A stretch of DNA of 64,000 nucleotides from Nonomuraea rhodomycinica. Lineage in GTDB: Bacteria; Actinomycetota; Actinomycetes; Streptosporangiales; Streptosporangiaceae. How positions within the stretch are numbered: the stretch's first letter is position 1; each line of letters begins with the position of its first letter. Under the pieces are notes generated by a model, which saw only the letters and a program-made list of their open reading frames with translations, searched no databases and was not told the DNA's origin. The stretch spans positions 240,060-304,059 of the forward strand of contig NZ_JABWGO010000013.1 of assembly GCF_013363995.1 (NCBI RefSeq). Direction: 5' to 3'. Position numbers and translations under genes: made by a program. Shown here piece by piece: positions 49,958-58,984 of this stretch.

Positions 49958-50788
49958 GTGATCGGCTGGTTCGAAGCGGTGGTGCTCGGCCTCCTCCAGG
50001 GGCTGACCGAGTTCCTGCCCATCTCCTCCAGCGCCCACATCCGGGTGGTGTCGGCGTTCTTCGGCTGGCAGGACCCGGGTGCCGCCTTCACGGCGGTGAT
50101 CCAGCTCGGCACGGAGGCCGCCGTGCTGATCTACTTCCGGCACGAGATCTGGGAGATCGTCTCCATCTGGACGCGATCCCTGTTCAAGCCGGCGCTGCGC
50201 TCCCACTACGCGGCCCGCATGGGCTGGTACGTCATCGTGGGCAGCCTGCCCATCGGCGTGCTCGGCCTGCTGCTCAAGGACCAGATCGAGACGGTCTTCC
50301 GCGACCTGCGGCTGGTGGGCACCACGCTGGTGGTCTTCGCCCTCATCCTGTGGTGGGCCGACCGCACCGCCCGCAACAAGCTCACGCTGGAGAAGCACCT
50401 CAGCTTCCCCCATGCCATCGTGTACGGCTTCGCCCAGGCGCTCGCGCTCATCCCGGGCGTCTCCCGCTCCGGCGGCACCATCACGGCGGGCCTCCTGCTC
50501 GACTACCGCCGCGAGGACGCCGCGAAGTACTCCTTCCTGCTCGCCATCCCGGCCGTGCTGTCGTCGGGCCTGCTGGAGCTGCGCGAGATCGGCGAGGGAC
50601 AGGCGCCGGCCTGGGGGCCGACGATCCTGGCCACGCTCATCTCGTTCGTCGTCGGCTACGCGGCGGTGGCGTGGTTCCTGCGGTACATCAGCAAGCACCG
50701 CTTCACCGGCTTCGTCGTCTACCGCATCGCGCTCGGCCTGTTCGTGATCCTCGCGGTCACGCTGGGCTGGATCCCCGCCCAGGGCTGA
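49958..50788 (+). CDS. uppP: Undecaprenyl-diphosphatase
   Basis: 276-aa membrane enzyme (BacA/UppP) that recycles the peptidoglycan lipid carrier; high copy gives bacitracin resistance. Catalytic motif 1 QGLTEFLPISSSAHI (residues 14-28) and motif 2 PGVSRSGGTI are complete. About eight helices. The start is GTG 49958 behind AGGAAAGG. A -10-like TAGCCT lies at 49915-49920. Stand-alone gene between two convergent/divergent units. Confidence 0.95.
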   Translation: MIGWFEAVVLGLLQGLTEFLPISSSAHIRVVSAFFGWQDPGAAFTAVIQLGTEAAVLIYFRHEIWEIVSIWTRSLFKPALRSHYAARMGWYVIVGSLPIGVLGLLLKDQIETVFRDLRLVGTTLVVFALILWWADRTARNKLTLEKHLSFPHAIVYGFAQALALIPGVSRSGGTITAGLLLDYRREDAAKYSFLLAIPAVLSSGLLELREIGEGQAPAWGPTILATLISFVVGYAAVAWFLRYISKHRFTGFVVYRIALGLFVILAVTLGWIPAQG

Positions 50789-50793
50789 GGCCG

Positions 50794-51168
50794 TCAGGCG
50801 CTCAGGGTGCGCGGATAGCGGCTGGCCACGGCGAAGACGACGGCGAACAGGGCCCAGGCCGCGACGTACGCGATCGGATGGGCCCAGGAGTCGCCGACGA
50901 CGTCGCCCAGCGCCTCGCGGCCCTCGAAGTACAGCGTCAGCCCCAGCACGGCTCCCGGCACCGCGCCCCACCAGCGCTGCCACCACACCTCGTGGACCAT
51001 CACCTCGAACACGACCAGCGCGATCGGCCCGAGCAGCAGGAACTTCAGGCCGGGCGGCTGGTCGAGCAGGCTGGTGACGACCATGACGGCCACGGCCGAG
51101 GCGACGGTCAGGAGGACGACGGCGCCGAAGGGCGCCGGCTCGTCACGCGGGTCGATCTGCTGTTCGGA
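50794..51168 (-). CDS. Small four-helix membrane protein
   Basis: About 124 aa with four hydrophobic segments (FGAVVLLTVASAVAVMVVTS, FLLLGPIALVVFEVMV, WWGAVPGAVLGLTLYF and PIAYVAAWALFAVVFAVA). A WW pair and Arg cluster separate helices two and three. The GTG at 51168 is used; an ATG at 51189 would overlap the MFS gene further. Its start overlaps the MFS gene end by about 25 bp, so both are co-transcribed. No family recognised. Confidence 0.6.
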   Translation of the reverse strand, partial: SEQQIDPRDEPAPFGAVVLLTVASAVAVMVVTSLLDQPPGLKFLLLGPIALVVFEVMVHEVWWQRWWGAVPGAVLGLTLYFEGREALGDVVGDSWAHPIAYVAAWALFAVVFAVASRYPRTLSA

Positions 51169-52306
51169 CACCCGCCCATTCTGCGGCATCCTTGGCGCGC
51201 CGATAGGTCGCCAGCGTGAACAGCGCCCCCACCAGGGCGATCGCGGTCGCCAGGATCTCGACGCCCGCCCGGCCGTACCAGCCGAGGGCGACCCCGCCCG
51301 TGACGCCCGCCAGGAACAGCCCGAAGTACTGCGCGGAGGCGAGCAGGCCGAGGCCGATCGACACGTTGCCGGGCACGGCGCCGACCGTCCGGTACTGCTG
51401 CGCGGGGGCGATCATCCAGCCGAGCGCGCCCCACAGGAACGCCCACACCAGCGCGACGGGCAGGGCGAGGTTGGCGACGGGGATGAGCGCGAGCGCCACG
51501 GTGGAGGCGGCCAGGCCGATCAGCACCATGCGGCGCGGCCCGTACGCGTCGGTCAGCCGCCCGCCGAGCTGGTTGCCCACGACGCCGCCCACGCCCCACG
51601 CCCATAGGACGGCGGGCAGCGGCAGGTCGAACAGCGAGCCGATGTAGACGTAGGCGGTGAACCCGCCGGCGAAGAAGAGCAGCTGGGTGGCCAGCACCGC
51701 GAGCATCCGCCGGTCGGCCAGCGGCGCGAACCGCTCGGCCAGCCGGCCCGAGGTGGGCACCTCCACGTTCGGCACCACGGCGGCCACGCCCACGAGACCG
51801 ACGATGCCGAGCCCGACGACCAGCCACATCACGGCCCGCCAGCCCGCGACGCCGCCCAGCCAGGTGCCCAGCGGCACGCCGATGGCCGTGGCGACGCTCA
51901 GCCCGCCCATGACCAGCGCCAGGGCCCGGCCCCGGCGCTCGGGCGAGCTCAGCGCCGTCGCCACGCCGGACGCCGTGGGCGTGAACATCGCCGCTCCGGC
52001 CGCGGCCACCACGCGCGTCGCCATGACCAGCGGGTACGTGGGCGCGAGGGCGGTCAGGGCGTTGCCCGCGACCATGACGGCCAGCGCGACGAGCAGCAGC
52101 GCGCGGCGCGACATGCGGGCCGTGGCTGCGGCGAGCAGGGGCGACAGCACGGCGTAGGCCAGGGCGAAGACGGTCATGAGCTGCCCGGCGGCCGAGGGGG
52201 AGACGGCGAGGTCCCGGGAGATCGGCGGCAGCAGCCCTGCGGTCACGAACATCCCGGTGCCGACGGCGAAGTTGCCCAGCGCCAAGGGGTAGAGCCGGGT
52301 GGTCAC
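51143..52306 (-). CDS. MFS transporter (AraJ/Cmx-type)
   Basis: 387-aa major facilitator with 12 helices. The N-terminal half has FAVGTGMFVTAGLLPPISRD and motif A-like RMSRRALLL; the motif C region is GVPLGTWLGGVAGWR. This pattern belongs to the DHA1 drug/arabinose efflux group. GTG 52306 is chosen because GGAGG lies 6 bp upstream; ATG 52342 would run into the promoter of the divergent ArsR gene. It is likely repressed by that ArsR. Confidence 0.9.
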   Translation of the reverse strand: MTTRLYPLALGNFAVGTGMFVTAGLLPPISRDLAVSPSAAGQLMTVFALAYAVLSPLLAAATARMSRRALLLVALAVMVAGNALTALAPTYPLVMATRVVAAAGAAMFTPTASGVATALSSPERRGRALALVMGGLSVATAIGVPLGTWLGGVAGWRAVMWLVVGLGIVGLVGVAAVVPNVEVPTSGRLAERFAPLADRRMLAVLATQLLFFAGGFTAYVYIGSLFDLPLPAVLWAWGVGGVVGNQLGGRLTDAYGPRRMVLIGLAASTVALALIPVANLALPVALVWAFLWGALGWMIAPAQQYRTVGAVPGNVSIGLGLLASAQYFGLFLAGVTGGVALGWYGRAGVEILATAIALVGALFTLATYRRAKDAAEWAGVRTADRPA

Positions 52307-52361
52307 ATCATCCTCCGTACGCGTCAGTTGGACGTCCATCAAACTGTCCTAAGGTTTTATG

Positions 52362-52389
52362 GTTGTCAAACGATTAAACGGAGATAGGG
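52362..52389 (+). promoter_or_regulatory. Sigma-70-type promoter for a leaderless arsR transcript
   Basis: -35 TTGTCA (52362-52367), 16-bp spacer, -10 TAGGGT (52384-52389). A start point about 7 bp further would fall on the ATG at 52397, so the mRNA is probably leaderless. The spacer is AT-rich and could hold the regulator's own site. Confidence 0.55.
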
Positions 52390-52396
52390 TCGGAGC

Positions 52397-52816
52397 ATGC
52401 GCCTGCTGCCTCATCCGGCGACGGAGTCCATCCAGCTCACCGAGGTTCTCCGCGCGCTGTCCGACCCGGTCCGCATGGAGATCGTCGTCCGGCTCGCCGC
52501 CCGGAAGGAGCAGACGTGCTCGGGGGTGGGCGAGGAGCTCGGCGTGCACAAGTCCACGGCCTCGCACCACTACCGCACGCTGCGCGAGGCGGGCGTGGTG
52601 ATGACCCGGCAGGTCGGGCGGCTGAAGTTCATGCGCCTGCGCCGCGACGACCTCGACGCCCGCTTCCCCGGCCTGCTCGACGCCGTCCTCGCCGCCGCGC
52701 ACGCCGACGACACCGGGCAGGCCGCCGCGCACGCCGACGACGCCGGGCAGGGCGACGGTGCCGGCGTCCTGGCTCAAGGCATCCTCACTCAAGGCGTCCC
52801 CGCGCATGGCGAATGA
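52397..52816 (+). CDS. ArsR family regulator with repeated C-terminal tail
   Basis: 139-aa winged-helix repressor. Residues 12-80 form the ArsR fold (LTEVLRALSDPVRMEIVV, ELGVHKSTASHHYRTLREAG). There is no CxC metal motif, so it is of the drug- or redox-type subgroup often found beside MFS genes. The last 45 residues are low-complexity, with AAHADD-GQ repeated, coded by two 30-bp copies. It overlaps the start of the HrpB gene by 11 bp. Divergent from the MFS efflux gene. Confidence 0.9.
   Translation: MRLLPHPATESIQLTEVLRALSDPVRMEIVVRLAARKEQTCSGVGEELGVHKSTASHHYRTLREAGVVMTRQVGRLKFMRLRRDDLDARFPGLLDAVLAAAHADDTGQAAAHADDAGQGDGAGVLAQGILTQGVPAHGE
52691..52750. repeat. 30-bp direct repeat in arsR tail
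   Basis: Two adjacent 30-bp copies (52691-52720 and 52721-52750) differing by one base, coding for the ten-residue unit AAAHADDTGQ. In frame and beyond the DNA-binding fold. Confidence 0.9.
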
Positions 52817-55382
52817 GCTGCCCGTACGTCACGCGCTCCCCGAGCTGCTGAGCGCGCTCGACGCGCACGGCACGGCGGTGCTGACCGCGCCGCCGGGCAG
52901 CGGCAAGACCACCGTCGTGCCCCTCGCCCTGGCCGACGCCGGGCTGCGCGTGCTGGTGGCCGAGCCGCGGCGGCTGGCCGTGCGCGCCGCGGCCCGCCGC
53001 ATGGGGGTGAGCTACGCGATCCGCGGCGAGCGGCACACCGGCGCCGACCCGAGGGTCGAGGTCGTCACCACCGGCCTGCTCCTCCAGCGTCTCCAGCACG
53101 ACCCCGAGCTGCCCGGCACGGACGTCGTCGTGCTGGACGAGTGCCACGAGCGTCACCTGGACGCCGACACCGCGCTCGCCTTCCTCCTCGACGTGCGCGA
53201 GACGCTCCGCCCTGACCTGCGCCTGCTGGCCACCTCCGCCACGGCCGACGCCGCGCCGTGGTCCCGCCTGCTCGGCGGCGCGCCGGTCGTGGCGGCGTCC
53301 GGCACGCCCCACCCGGTGGAGACCGTGTGGGCTCCGCCGGCCCGCCCGCTCCCGCCGCCCCACGGGATGCGCGTCGATCCGGCGCTGCTCGCCCACGTGG
53401 CCCAGGTCGTACGGCGGGCCCTGGCCGAGCGCGAGGGAGACGTGCTGTGCTTCCTCCCCGGCACGGCCGAGATCGCCAGGGTCGCCGGGCGGTTGCGGGA
53501 CGTCGCGGGGGACGTGGAGGACGTGGAGGACGTGGAGGTCCTGCAGGTGCACGGGCAGGCTCCGGCCCGCGTGCAGGACGCGGTCCTGTCGCCGGGGACC
53601 CGGCGCCGGGTGGTGCTGGCCACGTCGGTCGCCGAGTCGAGCCTGACCGTGCCGGGCGTCCGCGTGGTCGTGGACTCCGGCCTGGCCCGCGAGCCGCGCA
53701 CCGACCACGCCCGCGGCCTCGGCTCGCTCACGACCGTCCGCGTCTCCAAGGCCGCCGCCGTCCAGCGCGCCGGACGGGCCGGCCGCGAGGCGCCCGGCGC
53801 CGTGTACCGCTGCTGGACCGAGGCCGAGCACGAACGGCTGGCCGAGCATCCGAGGCCCGAGATCGCGCTCGCCGACCTGACGGGGTTCGCCCTGCAGGCG
53901 GCCTGCTGGGGCGTGCCCGACCCGGCGGCGCTGGCGCTGCTGGACCCGCCGCCCGACGCCGCGATGGCCGCCGCCACCGCGACCCTGACCGGCCTCGGCG
54001 CCCTCGACGGCGGCCGGGTGACCGCCCGGGGGCGGCGGATGGCCCGGCTGGGCCTGCACCCCCGGCTGGCGCGGGCGCTCATCGACGCCGGTCCGCGCGC
54101 CGCCGAGGTGGTCGCGCTGCTGTCGGAGCAGCTTCCGCGCGAGGCGGGCGACGACCTCGTCGAGGTCTGGCGGTCGGCCCGGCGCGGCGGCGACGCCTTC
54201 GCCTCCCGCTGGCGCCAGGAGGTCAGGCGTCTGTCGAGGTCCCTCGCGCCTGAGGACCGCGCCGTCTCCAGGGACGCCCCTGGCGCGTCGGGGAGCGATG
54301 GCGTGGTCAGGAGCAGTGGCGCCGCTAAGAGCGGTGACGCCGCTCGGGGCGGTGGCGCCGCTCGGGGCGGTGGCGCCGCTCGGGGCGGTGCCGGGAGCGG
54401 TGGCGACGCCGCCCTGGCCGATGACGCGTTCGCGGGGCTGGTGGTCGCCCTGGCGTTCCCCGAGCGGGTGGCCAGGCGGCGCGGCGGCGGCTATCTGATG
54501 GCCTCCGGCACGGCCGCCGCGCTCGGCGAGGGCTCGAAGCTCGCCGGCGCGCCGTGGCTGGCGGTCGCGGTGGCCGACCGTCCCACCGGCTCGGCGTCGG
54601 CGCGCGTACGGCAGGCCGTGGAGATCGACGAGGCGACCGCGCGGCTGGCCCATCCCGTCACGGCCGAGGAGGAGGTCGCCTGGCGCGTGCTCCCTGGTGA
54701 GCGGCGCGGCGACGTCTCCGCGCGGGTCGTCGAGCGACTGGGCGCGATCGAGCTGTCGGCCGCGCCGCTGCCCGACGCCGACGTGCGCGCGGCCCTGCTG
54801 CACGGCCTGCGTACCGAGGACGTCCTGACCTGGACGAAGGAGGCGCTGGCGGTACGCGCCCGGCTGGCGTTCTGCCACCGCGCCGTCGGCGAGCCGTGGC
54901 CGGACGTGGGCGGCGCCGGGCCCGGCCTGGACGCCCTGGCGGAGCTGGCCGACCGGTGGCTGGAGCCCGAGCTGTCCAGGGCCCGCCGCCGCGCCGACCT
55001 GGAGCGGATCGACGTGGCCACGGCCCTGCTGCGGCTGGTCCCGTGGAGCGAGCGGCTGGACGCGGTCGCGCCGGAGCGCGTCGAGGTGCCCAGCGGTTCG
55101 CGGGTCCGGATCGACTACTCGGAGGAGCGGCCGGTGCTCGCGGTCAAGCTCCAGGAGCTGTTCGGCTGGGAGCGCGCGCCGTCCGTGGCGGGGGTGCCGC
55201 TGCTCGTTCACCTGCTCTCCCCGGCCGGGCGTCCGGTGGCGGTGACGGCCGACCTGGCGTCGTTCTGGCGCGACGGCTACCGTGCGGTACGGGCGGAGCT
55301 GCGCGGCCGCTACCCCCGGCACCCCTGGCCGGAGGACCCGCTGACCGCGACCCCCACGAGCCGTACGAACAGGAGAACGTGA
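52806..55382 (+). CDS. hrpB: ATP-dependent helicase HrpB
   Basis: 858-aa DExH-box RNA/DNA helicase. Walker A PPGSGKTT at about residues 29-36, DECH box (DECHERH) at 111-117, SAT motif SATAD, and motif VI QRAGRAGR are complete, followed by the HrpB C-terminal domains. A Gly/Ala/Ser linker coded by an 18-bp repeat separates the helicase core from the C-terminal half, and a DVE-rich nine-bp repeat lies near residue 240. Start ATG 52806 overlaps the arsR end. Cellular role in bacteria is poorly known. Confidence 0.93.
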   Translation: MANELPVRHALPELLSALDAHGTAVLTAPPGSGKTTVVPLALADAGLRVLVAEPRRLAVRAAARRMGVSYAIRGERHTGADPRVEVVTTGLLLQRLQHDPELPGTDVVVLDECHERHLDADTALAFLLDVRETLRPDLRLLATSATADAAPWSRLLGGAPVVAASGTPHPVETVWAPPARPLPPPHGMRVDPALLAHVAQVVRRALAEREGDVLCFLPGTAEIARVAGRLRDVAGDVEDVEDVEVLQVHGQAPARVQDAVLSPGTRRRVVLATSVAESSLTVPGVRVVVDSGLAREPRTDHARGLGSLTTVRVSKAAAVQRAGRAGREAPGAVYRCWTEAEHERLAEHPRPEIALADLTGFALQAACWGVPDPAALALLDPPPDAAMAAATATLTGLGALDGGRVTARGRRMARLGLHPRLARALIDAGPRAAEVVALLSEQLPREAGDDLVEVWRSARRGGDAFASRWRQEVRRLSRSLAPEDRAVSRDAPGASGSDGVVRSSGAAKSGDAARGGGAARGGGAARGGAGSGGDAALADDAFAGLVVALAFPERVARRRGGGYLMASGTAAALGEGSKLAGAPWLAVAVADRPTGSASARVRQAVEIDEATARLAHPVTAEEEVAWRVLPGERRGDVSARVVERLGAIELSAAPLPDADVRAALLHGLRTEDVLTWTKEALAVRARLAFCHRAVGEPWPDVGGAGPGLDALAELADRWLEPELSRARRRADLERIDVATALLRLVPWSERLDAVAPERVEVPSGSRVRIDYSEERPVLAVKLQELFGWERAPSVAGVPLLVHLLSPAGRPVAVTADLASFWRDGYRAVRAELRGRYPRHPWPEDPLTATPTSRTNRRT
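54315..54386. repeat. 18-bp in-frame tandem repeat in hrpB linker
   Basis: Four units of 18 bp at 54315, 54333, 54351 and 54369, the last two identical (ggtggcgccgctcggggc), coding for the GGAARG-type linker. A smaller 9-bp repeat (gacgtggag, three copies) lies at 53511-53537 in the same gene. Confidence 0.9.
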
Positions 55383-55386
55383 CCGC

Positions 55387-56112
55387 ATGCGCGCCGACGA
55401 GTCCCGCCCGGGCAGCCCGGCACACACCGGCGCCGCCGCAGTGGTGGCCGAAGCGGCACGGGACAACGCCGCGTGGTGTGACGCGATGTGCCGCGCGCAC
55501 GGCCTGCCCGGCCGCTTCACCGCCCACGCCTGGAGCAGCCCGCGCCGCACCCCGCCCTACTACCCCGACGCCGTCACCCTCTCCCCCGCGGCCACCGAGG
55601 CCGGCGTGCTCGGCGGCATCGACGCGGGGCCGGGCGCCTCGGTCAAGGACAGCTTCGCCACCCTGGACCTGGCCCCGCACGGCTTCCGGGTGCTGTTCGA
55701 GGCGCGCTGGCTGCACCGGCCCGCCGCCCCCGCGCCCGATCCGGCCGGGGACGTCGCCTGGGGGCGGGTGCGCTCCGCGTCCGAGCTGCGGGAGTGGGAG
55801 CGGGCCTGCCTCGGCGGCGAGACGGACGGGCTCTTCCCGCCGTCGCTGCTGGAGGAGGCCGCCATCCTGTACGGCCGGCGCGACGGCGCGCTCGTGTGCG
55901 GCGCCGTGCTGACCTCCACGGGCGAGGCGGTGGGCGTCTCCAACGTCTTCGCGGCCGGCTGCGACGACGACACCGCGTGGGCCGGGACGGTCGCCCAGGC
56001 GGCGCGGCGGTTCCCGGGCCGGCCCCTGGTGGGCTACGAGAGCGACACCGCCCCGGCGGAGCGCCACGGCTTCACCCCGACCGGCCCCCTCCGGGTCTGG
56101 CTCAGAGGCTGA
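55387..56112 (+). CDS. Hypothetical protein with GNAT-like C-terminal half
   Basis: 241-aa soluble protein following hrpB by 4 bp. The C-terminal part (GALVCGAVLTSTGEAVGVSN, RFPGRPLVGYESDTAPAERH and GFTPTGPLRVWLR) follows the strand-helix order of GNAT acetyltransferases, including a final GFxPxGPLRVW strand. The N-terminal part has a Trp/Tyr-rich segment PRRTPPYYPDAVTLSP. The family assignment is tentative and no acetyl-CoA loop is clear. Co-transcription with hrpB is likely. Confidence 0.65.
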   Translation: MRADESRPGSPAHTGAAAVVAEAARDNAAWCDAMCRAHGLPGRFTAHAWSSPRRTPPYYPDAVTLSPAATEAGVLGGIDAGPGASVKDSFATLDLAPHGFRVLFEARWLHRPAAPAPDPAGDVAWGRVRSASELREWERACLGGETDGLFPPSLLEEAAILYGRRDGALVCGAVLTSTGEAVGVSNVFAAGCDDDTAWAGTVAQAARRFPGRPLVGYESDTAPAERHGFTPTGPLRVWLRG

Positions 56113-56217
56113 CGCGAGCGCCGGCCGGCGGCGGGGAGGCTCCGTTCATCGCGCCGGAACGGACTACCCCGGAAAGGGGCCTCGCCACCGGAGTCCGGAC
56201 GTTGCACACTTCTAGGC

Positions 56218-57792
56218 ATGTCGTGGGCCGGAAGATCCGCTGTCGAGATCGCTTCCGCCGTGCGCCGCGGCGAGGTGAGCGCCGAGGCGGTCGTCGAGGA
56301 GCATCTCGGCGTGATCGCCCGGCGCGACCCGCAGGTGGGCGCGTTCCGGCTGGTCAGGAAGCGGGCCGTGGAGGAGGCGCGGGCGCTGGGCGGGCGCCGG
56401 GACCTCGCCGACCTGCCGCTCGCCGGGGTCCCGGTGGCGGTCAAGGACAACCTGGAGGTGGCGGGCGAGGCCATGCGGGCCGGCTCGGCCGCGACGGGCG
56501 TGACCCCGGAGCCGCGCGACCACGAGGCCGTCGCCCGGCTGCGCGCGGCGGGCGCGGTCGTGGTCGGCCTGACGAACCTGCCCGAGCTGGGTCTGGCCGG
56601 CTTCGGCGACAGCGTCCACGGCGTCGTGCGCAACCCGTGGAACCTCTCCCGTACGGCCGGCGGCTCCTCCTCGGGCAGCGCCGCGGCCGTGGCGGCGGGC
56701 ATGGTGCCGATCGCCCTGGGCAACGACGGCATGGGGTCGCTGCGGATCCCGGCGGCGGCCTGCGGGGTGTTCGCCGTGAAGCCGGGGGCGGGGCTGGTGC
56801 CGCCGCCCGGCGACGACTGGGACGGGCTGAGCGAGAACGGTCCCCTGGCGGCGCACGTCGCCGATCTGGCGCTGGCCCTGTCGGTGCTGGCGGCCGATCC
56901 CGCGCTGGCCGAGTCGTGGCGCGGGGGCAGAAGGCGGGAGCCGGCGCCCCGGATGCTGCGCTCGGTGTGGGCGGGCGAGGACGAGGTGTGGGAGCCGCCC
57001 GCGCCGCCGGCCGAGGAGGAGCCGTTCGACCTGCGGATCGCGTACGCGCCGCAGCCGCTGCCGGCGGGGCTGCCGATGGACCGGGAGTTCCGGGCGGCGG
57101 TGCGCGCGGCGGCCGAGACGCTCCGGGTGGCCGGGCACACGGTCGTGGAGCGCGAGCGGCGGCTGCCGTTCTGGCTCGGGCCGTCCACCGTGGCCGCGTG
57201 GCTGTCGCGCGCCGCCGAGGCCGTGGACGCGCTGTCCCGTCCCGCGGCGGGGAAGGGGAAAGGGCCCGATCGCGGGAGCCGGGCCCTCGCGAACGACGAC
57301 CGCGGGAGCCGCGCCATCGCGCACGACGGCCCCGGGCCCGGTCGCGGGAGCCGGGCGATCGCGACGGGCGGCCCCGGGCTGGACCGGCGGAGCCTGGCCC
57401 TGGCGCGCGGCGGGCGGGTGCTGAGGGCGCTGAGCCTGGACGGGGCGCGCGGGCGGGCGCGCTGGCAGGCGTACGCGGCCGACCAGTGGTTCGGCGACGC
57501 GGACGTGCTGATCACGCCGGTCCTGGCCACCGTCCCGCCCGCGGCCGACGGCTGGCGCGGGCGCGGGTTCGCGCGCAACGCGCTGGCCAACATCAGGTTC
57601 GCCCCGGCGACGGGGCCGTGGAACATGTGCGGCTGGCCCGCCCTGGCCGTTCCGATCGCGACGCATTCGAGCGGCCTGCCGATCGGGGTGCAGCTCGTCG
57701 CGCCGCCGGGCGGCGAGCCGCAGCTCCTCGGACTGGCCGCGCAGCTCGAAGCCGCCCACCCGCTCGTCCGCCCGCCCGGCATGTCCGCCTGA
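56218..57792 (+). CDS. Amidase signature family hydrolase
   Basis: 524-aa amidase. The Ser-Ser-Lys triad is visible: Lys76 in PVAVKDN, the cis-serine in RTAGGSSSGSAAAV (about 150-152) and the nucleophile in GNDGMGSLRIPAA (Ser174). The GMGS form replaces the usual GGS. Relatives hydrolyse aliphatic or aryl amides, including glutamyl-tRNA amidation proteins, but the short neighbourhood lacks gatB/C. A repeated Arg/Gly/Ser linker near residues 350-400 interrupts the fold. Start ATG 56218. Confidence 0.9.
   Translation: MSWAGRSAVEIASAVRRGEVSAEAVVEEHLGVIARRDPQVGAFRLVRKRAVEEARALGGRRDLADLPLAGVPVAVKDNLEVAGEAMRAGSAATGVTPEPRDHEAVARLRAAGAVVVGLTNLPELGLAGFGDSVHGVVRNPWNLSRTAGGSSSGSAAAVAAGMVPIALGNDGMGSLRIPAAACGVFAVKPGAGLVPPPGDDWDGLSENGPLAAHVADLALALSVLAADPALAESWRGGRRREPAPRMLRSVWAGEDEVWEPPAPPAEEEPFDLRIAYAPQPLPAGLPMDREFRAAVRAAAETLRVAGHTVVERERRLPFWLGPSTVAAWLSRAAEAVDALSRPAAGKGKGPDRGSRALANDDRGSRAIAHDGPGPGRGSRAIATGGPGLDRRSLALARGGRVLRALSLDGARGRARWQAYAADQWFGDADVLITPVLATVPPAADGWRGRGFARNALANIRFAPATGPWNMCGWPALAVPIATHSSGLPIGVQLVAPPGGEPQLLGLAAQLEAAHPLVRPPGMSA
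57271..57410. repeat. In-frame repeat in amidase linker
   Basis: Units beginning cgcgggagccg at 57271 (30 bp), 57301 (42 bp), 57343 (42 bp) and a diverged partial at 57385. They code for GSRAxA-type segments. Unit lengths differ but all are multiples of three. Confidence 0.75.
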
Positions 57793-57826
57793 CGTAGATC
57801 CCCTCTCGGGGCGGCGGGCCGTTGCG

Positions 57827-58840
57827 TCAGGTCCCGCGGGGCCGTTTCCTGCCCAGCAGCGTGACCACGCGGCGCACGGCCGTGATCACGGCGGAGCCGA
57901 CCGCCCCGACCAGGGGTTCGCGTTCCTCCTCCGCCGTGGGTCCGGTGTCGGGGTGCGCGGGCGGGACGCAGCCGGCCCGGCAGGCTTCGAGCTGCGCCGC
58001 GAACGCGACCCCCAGGAAGAGCGCGATCGAGCTGAGGAACGACCACAGCAACAGCGCCATCACCGCCGTCAGCGGGCCGTACGTGGCGCCGAAGGTGCTG
58101 TTGTTGGCCGTGTAGAGGGCCAGGGCCAGCGTGAACAGCGTCCACAGGACCAGCGCCACCAGCGCGCCGAAGGCGAGCCAGCTGTGCCCGGGCTGCCGGC
58201 GCCGGGGTGAGGCCCTGAACAGGGTGACCGTGGACACCAGCGCGAGCAGGAAGCCGAGCGGCCACCGGACGAGCGCGAACGCCTGCCGCGTCCCGGCCCT
58301 CCAGCCGAAGACCTCGGTCATCGCCTCGCCGATGGCCCCGCCGCCGACCATGACCGTGAACCCCGTGATCATGGTGACCCCGGCGACCAGCGCGAGCACG
58401 GCGGCCCGGGCGTACTTGCGGGGGAACGGCCGGTCGCGCTCCACGCCGTAGATGCGGTTGGCGCCCCGCTCGAACTGGGCCATCGCCGTGGTCAGCGCCA
58501 CCATCGTGGTCGCCAGGCCGAGCCACAGGGCGAGCGCGTCGCGGACGTGGTGCCCGCTGCCCAGCGCCTGCTTGACCGCCGCGCCGTCGCCCGGGGCGAG
58601 GCGGCGCAGGGTGAGTTCGAGCACCTGGCCGAGCTCCTCCTGGTGGGTGACGGAGCTGAGCCCGACCAGCGCGATGGCGCCGGGGATGATGGCCAGGCAG
58701 ATCTGGAAGGCGAGCGCGCGCGAGTGGCTCATGCCGTCGCCGTACCGGAACCGGACCAGCGAGTCGCGCGTGAGATGCCAGCCGCCGTACTTGCGCAGGG
58801 TCGCCCACGCGTCGTCGGCGGACAGCTCGTCGCCCTTCAT
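57827..58840 (-). CDS. YihY/BrkB family inner-membrane protein
   Basis: 337-aa protein with about six helices. The pattern YGDGMSHSRALAFQICLAIIP near residues 33-53, then FERGANRIYGVERDRPF and GATYGPLTAVMALLLWSFLS, matches the YihY/BrkB family, formerly called ribonuclease BN, whose role is unknown (a transport or cell-envelope function is suspected). Start ATG 58840; GTG alternatives at 58864 and 58876 exist and none has a clear ribosome site. A basic C-terminal tail ends the protein. Confidence 0.9.
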   Translation of the reverse strand: MKGDELSADDAWATLRKYGGWHLTRDSLVRFRYGDGMSHSRALAFQICLAIIPGAIALVGLSSVTHQEELGQVLELTLRRLAPGDGAAVKQALGSGHHVRDALALWLGLATTMVALTTAMAQFERGANRIYGVERDRPFPRKYARAAVLALVAGVTMITGFTVMVGGGAIGEAMTEVFGWRAGTRQAFALVRWPLGFLLALVSTVTLFRASPRRRQPGHSWLAFGALVALVLWTLFTLALALYTANNSTFGATYGPLTAVMALLLWSFLSSIALFLGVAFAAQLEACRAGCVPPAHPDTGPTAEEEREPLVGAVGSAVITAVRRVVTLLGRKRPRGT

Positions 58841-58984
58841 GGTGCGCGTCTGGGGGACGGACACGGTAGATCCCACGGCGATGACGTTATACCCCTTTTC
58901 TGGAGGAATGCGTAGTAAGCCCGGCCGTCCGGCCGAGCCGGGTCGACCGGACGGCCGATGTCCGTGACCCGGCGCCCGGACAGC

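Noticed and set aside
13683..57410. Tandem repeats as possible CRISPR arrays
   Set aside because: Repeats are contiguous with no unique spacers and most are coding, so they are minisatellites.
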